Shown here piece after piece: positions 6,285 through 11,934 of a DNA stretch of 11,934 bases. Made by a program: the position numbers and the translations under genes. Each line of letters starts with the position of its first letter. Position 1 is the first letter of the stretch. The notes beneath the pieces were generated by a model. It saw nothing but the letters and a program-made list of their open reading frames with translations, ran no database searches and was not told the DNA's origin. The stretch spans positions 1-11,934 of the forward strand of contig JAGHCW010000214.1 in assembly GCA_021160245.1 (NCBI GenBank), in the 5' to 3' direction. Source of the DNA: a bacterium (GTDB lineage: Bacteria > B130-G9).

Positions 6285-7598
6285 ATGAGAAGGCCAATCT
6301 GGAGCTTGTTGGCGATAGCTTTCGTCGTTGTGGGGTTCTGCGGCTGCTCAGGTCACAAGGATATCGTGGTTTCAGAGGCCGAGATACTTGACGAGTCGAT
6401 TCCGCCGTCAACGGACATTGAGTATGTGGCGGTCTATAGGGATGTCGAGGCGCCATTTCCGCGGGGCATAAAGGACAGGAACCGGGCCAAGAAGGAGGCG
6501 ATTCGCCTGGCGGTCTTGGAGCTTAAGATGAAGGGATTTCTTGAGGCGGCTGATGAAGTTCGCTTCTCGCTCGCGCAGGGTATGAACGATGAGGAATATG
6601 ACCGGGCGGTCAAGAAGGCCAACAAGGATTTCCAGACGTTCATCAACGATTGGAAGATCATAAAACAGGAGGTTCCGAGGAAGCGCGCCGTTGTTATCTT
6701 GACGGTCTATTTCAAGATCGATAAGGCGAAGCTCCGCGAAGCTCTCATGACCGGGCGAGCGATCATAAATCGGGCGAAATACAAGACTTACGTTGAGCTT
6801 TATTGGAATGTTCCTGGCAGAGACATCAGCCCTGAGATATGCAACACGTTGATCGAAAATGTCGAGAATTATTTTGCCAGGGCAGGCTATAATGTTGTGC
6901 AGTTCGAGCGGATTAAGGGCAAGCTCGTGAGGATGCTAAAGGATTTGGGTGAGAACACGGACGACCTCTATTCACAGGACGAGCTCAAGCGGTTCAAGGC
7001 GAATCTGGAGCTTCGGAACATAGACAGCAGATTTGTGAACGGCAAGCAGATACTGGGGGACTACGCCGATCTTCTCATCGGTGTAACGATCAATAACGTC
7101 GAGGTAACTCCCGACATGATGCTCAGCGTGCGCATCACAGTCAACGCGACGCTGTTTGAGCGAAACGACTGGGTCTCATTGGCCTCGCGCAACGCAAGCG
7201 GAATGGTCCCATACGACGGTGGCGCGGAGAGTTTCTTTCGGGTGGCGGAACGAGTAGCGCTGAATGTATGCGAGGCGTTGGAGCCTGGCGTTGCGGACGG
7301 CATCGCTAGACGTGAGGCGATTTACAGAGCACAGGTGACTGCCGCGAGGGATTTCACGTTGGTCTTTAAGGGTATCAGCAGCAACGAGTTCCGGCAGATC
7401 AACAACAGGCTTATGGGTTCCGATTTGCTTGCCCACAAAGGCTCAGACGCCCAAGCTCGCAAAGTCTATGTTCAGTATAGGGGCACGAAGGATGCGCTGG
7501 CCGGTGTTGTTGAGTCGGTTTTACGAGGCGCGGGCTTCAGCTTCGGGCCGCCTGAATACTCGGCAGACGACAATACGATAGTATTCCGCAAGCAATAG
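6285..7598 (+). CDS. Predicted envelope lipoprotein carrying one copy of the module repeated in the next gene
   Basis: I do not recognise a named family. The 437-residue product begins MRRPIWSLLAIAFVVVGFCG, a basic start and hydrophobic core ending at FCGC, so C21 is the likely lipidated cysteine; phenylalanine at -3 makes the lipobox imperfect. Residues 68-80 (AKKEAIRLAVLEL) begin a helical segment reminiscent of FlgT- or LPP20-type lipoproteins, a loose resemblance only. The middle (about 168-335) has an alpha/beta segment with ADLLIGVTINNVE at 261-273. The last 80 residues (357-437) match the repeat of the downstream protease: DFTLVFKGI, YRGT and NTIVFRKQ here against KLIITDL, YRGD and KTIVYRSQ in its second copy. 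The gene lies 266 bases after recQ and 181 before the protease gene, same strand. I infer that the product is membrane-anchored on the periplasmic side and a structural partner of the protease; the catalytic role, if any, is unknown. Confidence 0.75.
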   Translation: MRRPIWSLLAIAFVVVGFCGCSGHKDIVVSEAEILDESIPPSTDIEYVAVYRDVEAPFPRGIKDRNRAKKEAIRLAVLELKMKGFLEAADEVRFSLAQGMNDEEYDRAVKKANKDFQTFINDWKIIKQEVPRKRAVVILTVYFKIDKAKLREALMTGRAIINRAKYKTYVELYWNVPGRDISPEICNTLIENVENYFARAGYNVVQFERIKGKLVRMLKDLGENTDDLYSQDELKRFKANLELRNIDSRFVNGKQILGDYADLLIGVTINNVEVTPDMMLSVRITVNATLFERNDWVSLASRNASGMVPYDGGAESFFRVAERVALNVCEALEPGVADGIARREAIYRAQVTAARDFTLVFKGISSNEFRQINNRLMGSDLLAHKGSDAQARKVYVQYRGTKDALAGVVESVLRGAGFSFGPPEYSADDNTIVFRKQ

Positions 7599-7779
7599 GA
7601 TTGCGGCGTTCGGCAGAAACGGAACCAGACGAATTCTCCATAGTTCGCTCTCTGGCTGATGCAGCGGAGAGGAAGACAGAAAGGGAATGAGGATTTCACG
7701 CTGTGAAGGGGCAGCCGCGGGCACGCGATTTTAGCAGTGCGCGCAGTGCGGGCCCGGGCGTCAAGAGAGGAGGAGCGAG

Positions 7780-10521
7780 ATGAGAGCTATTGAGCAGACC
7801 GTAATCACGGCAATGGTTTGTCTGCTTTTTTGTGCTTCTTTATGCGCGGCGGAGAGAGATGTCATGCTTTTCGTGGGCGAGCGCGCGCTTGAGAGAGCGG
7901 CTACACCGCTAATCGCCGAGCTGCTGGCCATCAAACCATCTGCGATTGAGGCGGACTACGACAAGAGGAAGTTCATCACTGACGAGGGGACGCGACTCGC
8001 CTTTTCGGATGTTTTCACCGACGGCTCGGTAAAGGACTCGGCCTTCTTCCGCGCGATCCGCGATCAATATCGCCCCGACATTCTCGTCCTCCTGTGGGTC
8101 TCACGCGAGGGAAAGAATGAGTACAAGGCCTATGGTATAGAGAAGCAGCAGATCACGCTCCGGTTAAGGACCATCGACGCGAAGAATGGCAAGGTGATCG
8201 TCGATGAGACGGCAAGCCATGAGACCTCATTTGGCAAGGATACATCGGGCGACGATGAAGCGAGAGAAAGGCTGCTTGCGGATGCGGTTGCGGAGTTTGA
8301 TACGAAGAAACTGCGCCGGGAGCTGAGCTCTTACTTCAAGAGCTCGACAGGCGCCGCCGGGCGGTTCAAACTGATCATCAGGAAGATCGACCAGAAGGAG
8401 TATTTCGCCAAGAGAGGCGAATTCCTGGAGATAGCCCGTATGGCCGGAGCAACGGGTCGCCTCATCGACAGCTATAATAAGTCAGGGCTCGAACTGACTA
8501 TACGAGGCGATTGTGGGCCGGACTTCGACGGTTTCTATCGCTCGCTCAATTGGGCTGCCACATCAAAAAAGACGTTTTATGACTTCGATATTGATCGAGG
8601 CGAGGTCGGCTCCGAGATTGTGCTTACGAAACTGTTGCCGAGGCGCAAGAAGCTGATCATAACGGACCTCGCGCCGGAGTGGTATCACGGCAAGCTGGCG
8701 GCCTACAAGGAGTCGTTGCTTGCACAGGAGGGCCTCTCGGACCTTAAATTCCGCTATGTTGAGGGCGAAGGGGACGAGAGGGCGGCAACAGCAGTTTTCA
8801 TCTTCACATACCGAGGCGATCTGCCGGCCTTTGAGGAGAAGCTCTGGGCAACTCTGAAGTCATCCGGCAAGGTGGCGAAGAGAGAACTAGTGTCCATCTC
8901 GAGCAAGACAATCGTCTATCGGTCTCAGTACGTGCCCGGAGACGAGTCCGGCATACACCTAGTCTTCAACAACATCTCGCCGGATAATTTCCGCCGTGTG
9001 GGGACGCGACTCGACCGCATCGTGAAGGGATTGAAAGTTCGGAACTTGACCAAAACCTACGAGCCTCTGCTCTTCAGTCTGTCCTACAGGTTTGACGTTG
9101 ACATCAGTCCGCTTGATGTGGACACGACTTTGTGGTCTGAGATTAGCAGGGACGATGCGTTGAAGGACATTGTTCAGGACTATACCGAGGGCGGGCTAAT
9201 TGCGTTTTATTGCTGGGAGGAGCCGGATTGGAGGCTCTATGTGAACCTTCAAGTCAAGAGCCTTAGCCCTATTGACTACTCTCAGAACGGTCGGGCCCTT
9301 ATCAGCATCGTTCGAGCAGTCAAGGGCGTGAAACGTCTGACACCGGCGTACTCGGAGGACACGAGGACGCTCACGATGGCTCTCGTCTTCTCCGGCACAA
9401 CCGTTTATCCAATTGACGACGCAATCTGGGAGGGCGTCAAGCAGTATCCCGGACTCTCCAAGCTCGCAATGGGCGCCATCACGCCGAGTCAGCTCACTTA
9501 CTTCTTTTCCGGCGAGGGGAAGGCTGGTCAGTATGTCTCGGTCCTGATGAAGAACGTAACGGGCCGTGATTACAAGAAAGTGTCGAGCCAGTTTGCTCAG
9601 ATTCTTCGTAAGATAGATGGGACGCGGGATGTTCGGTATTCGTACCAATATCGAGCGAGAATGGCGACTTTTGAGCTCAAATATGACGGCAAGACTCTCT
9701 TCGATCTTGATGACGCAATTCAGCGGGCGATGGCGGCTGAGCCTCTATTTGTGCATACAGCGAAGGGGCCGTCCATCAATAATCGCTTTGTCTATTACTA
9801 CTACGACTATCCGGTTGAGCAGGGCGCGGCCGCCGGCCTGGAAGCGGGGCTTGAGGCGGCTCTTCCCGACCTGGAACTGCGAGCGGGGGTATCCGGTCTT
9901 GTCGAGCGCTATGACCCCTGTGTTGTGAAGGTGTTATGCCACGACGAAGCAGGCAAGTTCATAGGGCACGGCTCGGGATTCTTCGTGGACCCGGAGGGTT
10001 ACATTCTCACGAATGCGCATGTCATTAAGGATGTGCCCCGTCTAACCGTTCAGACGTTCGACGGCGTGAGGTATCAAGTGCTCATCATCAAGCGAGACGA
10101 TGATCTTGATCTCGCTCTGATAAAGCTCAAGACACCGAAATCGGATTTCCCGTCGGTCGCCATAGGAGACAGCAGACGCGCCAAGAAAGGCGAGAAGATA
10201 CTCATTATCGGTACCCCTCTTAGCACCGAATATGAGCACAGCGCCGTAACCGGGGTGATAAGCGGAACTGACCGACAGAGCGGCAGATTGCAGACCTCGG
10301 CGCCGACCTATTCAGGGAACAGCGGATCGCCCGTGATCTCATGTCTAACCGGTAGGGTAATTGGCGTCCATGTCGCCTCACCAGTCATGCAGGGCGAGGT
10401 CGCGATACGTACTAAAGAAGGCCTAAAGGAGACGAACCTCGTCGCCAAGAGTCGCGCCGAGTCGATGGGGTTTGTTATTCCGGTGAACTACGCAAGGCAG
10501 CTTCTTGAGATGATCAAATAG
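7780..10521 (+). CDS. Secreted trypsin-like (HtrA/DegP-type) serine protease with about five tandem N-terminal repeat modules
   Basis: A 913-residue exported protein. Residues 1-24 are a Sec signal peptide (cleavage probably after CAA, 22-24). Residues 28-187 form an alpha/beta region including PDILVLLWVS, possibly related to the middle of the upstream lipoprotein. Residues 195-680 hold about five divergent modules starting near 195, 291, 392, 486 and 585, a period of about 94-101. Each shows a strand, a helix, two strands (such as FTYRGD or LKYDGK), a helix and a closing strand. Residues 710-913 are a chymotrypsin-fold protease: H747 in TNAHVIKD, D777 in DLDLALIK and S848 in SGNSGSPV form an intact triad, and GHGSGFFVDPEGYILTNAHV and MGFVIPVNYA are HtrA-like. 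No PDZ domain follows, unlike DegP or DegS. AGGAGG six bases before ATG supports the start. It probably works in the periplasm or at the cell surface; substrate unknown. The protease call is firm, the repeats are read by eye. Confidence 0.9.
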   Translation: MRAIEQTVITAMVCLLFCASLCAAERDVMLFVGERALERAATPLIAELLAIKPSAIEADYDKRKFITDEGTRLAFSDVFTDGSVKDSAFFRAIRDQYRPDILVLLWVSREGKNEYKAYGIEKQQITLRLRTIDAKNGKVIVDETASHETSFGKDTSGDDEARERLLADAVAEFDTKKLRRELSSYFKSSTGAAGRFKLIIRKIDQKEYFAKRGEFLEIARMAGATGRLIDSYNKSGLELTIRGDCGPDFDGFYRSLNWAATSKKTFYDFDIDRGEVGSEIVLTKLLPRRKKLIITDLAPEWYHGKLAAYKESLLAQEGLSDLKFRYVEGEGDERAATAVFIFTYRGDLPAFEEKLWATLKSSGKVAKRELVSISSKTIVYRSQYVPGDESGIHLVFNNISPDNFRRVGTRLDRIVKGLKVRNLTKTYEPLLFSLSYRFDVDISPLDVDTTLWSEISRDDALKDIVQDYTEGGLIAFYCWEEPDWRLYVNLQVKSLSPIDYSQNGRALISIVRAVKGVKRLTPAYSEDTRTLTMALVFSGTTVYPIDDAIWEGVKQYPGLSKLAMGAITPSQLTYFFSGEGKAGQYVSVLMKNVTGRDYKKVSSQFAQILRKIDGTRDVRYSYQYRARMATFELKYDGKTLFDLDDAIQRAMAAEPLFVHTAKGPSINNRFVYYYYDYPVEQGAAAGLEAGLEAALPDLELRAGVSGLVERYDPCVVKVLCHDEAGKFIGHGSGFFVDPEGYILTNAHVIKDVPRLTVQTFDGVRYQVLIIKRDDDLDLALIKLKTPKSDFPSVAIGDSRRAKKGEKILIIGTPLSTEYEHSAVTGVISGTDRQSGRLQTSAPTYSGNSGSPVISCLTGRVIGVHVASPVMQGEVAIRTKEGLKETNLVAKSRAESMGFVIPVNYARQLLEMIK
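8362..9795 (+). repeat. Protein-level tandem repeat: about five modules of 94-101 codons within the protease gene
   Basis: Modules begin at residues 195 (FKLIIRKID), 291 (KLIITDLAP), 392 (IHLVFNNIS), 486 (LYVNLQVKSL) and 585 (YVSVLMKNV). Each continues with an amphipathic helix and a strand such as LELTIRGD, VFIFTYRGD, LFSLSYRFD, LTMALVFSG or FELKYDGK, then a second helix. They are diverged at DNA level, so the duplication is old. A sixth copy ends the upstream lipoprotein (bases 7353-7598). The predicted beta-alpha-beta-beta-alpha-beta order suggests a ferredoxin-like or KH-like fold, which is inference. Confidence 0.7.
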
Positions 10522-10537
10522 TCTCGGAGTAAACTCT

Positions 10538-11812
10538 CTAGCCGCCGATGACGGATACGCCACCAAGATACGGGGCCAGCGGCTCCGGAACTCGTACTGT
10601 GCCGTCTGCGAGCTGGTAGTTTTCGAGAATGGCCGCCAGTGTCCTGCCGACGGCAAGCGCGGAGCCATTCAGCGTGTGGACGAATCTCGATTTACCGCCC
10701 CCGACCGGTTTGTATCTTACGCCGGCGCGCCTCGCCTGAAAATCGGTGCAGTTGCTGCAGGACGATATCTCACGGTATTTACTCTGATGTGGGAACCAGA
10801 CTTCGAGGTCGTAGCATTTGGCCGCGGAGAAGCCGAGGTCGCCTGTGCATAGATTAACAACTCTATATGATAGCCCAAGCCGCTTAAGAACCTCTTCTGC
10901 ATTTTGCGTCAAGCGCTCATGCTCATCCCACGAATTTTCTGGCGTCGTGAACTTGACGAGCTCCACCTTCTGGAATTGGTGGAGGCGTATAAGGCCCCTC
11001 TGGTCCTTGCCGTAGGTTCCCGCCTCTCGCCTGAAGCAAGGCGTGTATGCCACGAGGTTCTTCGGCAACTCGTCCTCGGAGAGAGTTTCGCCCCTAAAAA
11101 GATTCACAAGCGGAACCTCCGCCGTGGGAATCATGAAGAGCTCATGTCCCTCGCAACGGAACATGTCGGCCGCGAATTTGGGCAGCTGCCCCGTGCCCAT
11201 GCAAGACTTCGAGGACGCCATAAAGGGCGGGAGTATCTCTGTATAGCCATGTTCGCTCGTATGTAGATCGAGCATGAAATTGATGAGCGCTCGCTCCAAA
11301 CGCGCCCCGAGCCCCTTGCAGACCACGGACCGGGAACCGGCTATCTTAACGCCTCGCTCAAAGTCTAGAATGTCGAGCGCTGTGCCAAGCTCCCAATGAG
11401 CCTTGGGCTCGAAATCAAAGACGGGCCTCTTGCCCCAAGACCTGATCTCTGTATTGTCATCTTCGCCCTTGCCAATGGGCACGGAGTCATCTGCGATGTT
11501 CGGAATGACCAGCATGAACTGGTCCAGGCTCTCCTCGCATTCCCGTAGCTCTCCCTGAAGCCTCTTGGCCTCGGAAGAGACCTCGCGCATCTTGACGATC
11601 AGCTCCTGCCTCACATCCCCCGGCAAGTCCTTCCCGGAAATCGCCTGCGACGCCTCGTTCTTCTGACGCCTCAACGCCTCAACCTGAGATAGAAGGTCCC
11701 TACGCCTCGAATCAAGCGATTCAAAAGCGCCGAAATCCAGATCGTCACTACGCTGCTTCGTCATTCGCCTGACGAGCTCAAGATTCTCACGAACAAATTG
11801 TAGCTTTAGCAT
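10538..11812 (-). CDS. serS: Seryl-tRNA synthetase
   Basis: Class II aminoacyl-tRNA synthetase that charges tRNA-Ser (and tRNA-Sec) with serine in the cytosol; normally essential. The 424-residue product has the usual bacterial length. Residues about 28-105 form the long antiparallel coiled-coil arm that grips the tRNA variable arm, rich in Arg, Lys, Glu and Leu. Motif 1 is near 170-197 (GARLERALINF, ILPPF). IPTAEVPL (228-235) contains the TAE serine-binding loop. Motif 2 is FRREAGTYGKDQRGLIRLHQF (260-280), and motif 3 is NGSALAVGRTLAAILENYQ (382-400). CSNCTDFQARR (352-362) is also family-typical. Start ATG at 11812 gives the expected MLKLQFVREN N-terminus; only a weak GGGAT precedes it. The stop is 16 bases from that of the protease gene, which converges on it. 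No T-box was found in the 122 upstream bases available. Confidence 0.98.
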   Translation of the reverse strand: MLKLQFVRENLELVRRMTKQRSDDLDFGAFESLDSRRRDLLSQVEALRRQKNEASQAISGKDLPGDVRQELIVKMREVSSEAKRLQGELRECEESLDQFMLVIPNIADDSVPIGKGEDDNTEIRSWGKRPVFDFEPKAHWELGTALDILDFERGVKIAGSRSVVCKGLGARLERALINFMLDLHTSEHGYTEILPPFMASSKSCMGTGQLPKFAADMFRCEGHELFMIPTAEVPLVNLFRGETLSEDELPKNLVAYTPCFRREAGTYGKDQRGLIRLHQFQKVELVKFTTPENSWDEHERLTQNAEEVLKRLGLSYRVVNLCTGDLGFSAAKCYDLEVWFPHQSKYREISSCSNCTDFQARRAGVRYKPVGGGKSRFVHTLNGSALAVGRTLAAILENYQLADGTVRVPEPLAPYLGGVSVIGG

Positions 11813-11888
11813 TTGCGTTATCCCAAGAATAGATTAAAGACCCAAACGCCCCACGGACTTGCGCCCGGAGGCGAGAGGGTCGGGCGGA

Positions 11889-11906
11889 GGCGCCCCTAAG
11901 GGCACC
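11889..11906 (-). other. Short GC-rich hairpin upstream of serS
   Basis: On the minus strand, GGTGCCC and GGGCGCC pair over seven positions, one a G-U wobble, around a TTAG loop. The wobble is a C-A mismatch on the plus strand, so the structure is better formed in RNA read toward serS. No T run follows, so it is not a standard terminator. It may be a leader structure or chance in GC-rich DNA. Confidence 0.3.
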
Positions 11907-11934
11907 AGACGGGTACAATAACTCATCTGTAATT

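Noticed and set aside
7601-7690. 29-codon open frame after the lipoprotein stop, starting TTG
   Set aside because: Codon choice looks coding-like, but there is no usable ribosome binding site and it is too short to support.
9196-9648. 150-codon open frame antisense to the protease gene
   Set aside because: It lies wholly inside a clear coding region, has no start signals and shows no recognisable motifs.
10522-10537. Bidirectional terminator between the protease gene and serS
   Set aside because: The GAGT/ACTC pair around 10530 has only a two-base gap and no T runs, so it cannot form a proper hairpin.
11813-11934. T-box riboswitch upstream of serS
   Set aside because: No T-box-like consensus or antiterminator/terminator pair is visible in the 122 bases available, only a short hairpin.

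Overview
The window looks like ordinary chromosome from a bacterium with a two-membrane envelope. It carries two housekeeping genes (folD and serS), a RecQ-type helicase, and two adjacent genes for exported proteins: a predicted lipoprotein and a secreted trypsin-like protease. Base composition is moderately G+C-rich and looks even, with no obviously foreign island. There is no tRNA, rRNA, insertion sequence, integrase or CRISPR array. The lineage cannot be fixed from sequence alone. A two-unit ATTCGTG repeat in a spacer recalls intergenic repeats I associate with uncultured bacterial phyla, but that is memory, not evidence.

Layout: 1-108 is the 3' end of an unidentified gene, followed by folD (176-1057, +). 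Convergent to folD, on the minus strand (1101-about 3014), is a membrane protein joining an 11-residue Phe-rich pentapeptide-type repeat, a charged helical segment and a four-helix membrane part with a potassium-type filter (TVGYGD). It and recQ (3100-6018, +) diverge from a short region holding two good sigma70-like promoter matches facing opposite ways. The recQ promoter would give an almost leaderless mRNA. RecQ itself is unusually long: about 160 extra residues before the zinc site, two consecutive RQC-type winged-helix modules, and a C-terminal helical (HEAT-like) tail.

Then come the lipoprotein gene (6285-7598, +) and the protease gene (7780-10521, +). They share a module of about 90-100 residues, once at the C-terminus of the lipoprotein and about five times in tandem in the protease. 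They also appear to share an upstream segment, and both have AGGAGG six bases before ATG. This pair is the best candidate for an undescribed system: an envelope protease and a partner lipoprotein built from the same part. serS (10538-11812, -) converges on the protease gene with only 16 bp between them.

No gap longer than 300 bases lacks a gene. The largest spacers are 6019-6284 (hairpin 6071-6097, no convincing gene) and 7599-7779 (no convincing gene).
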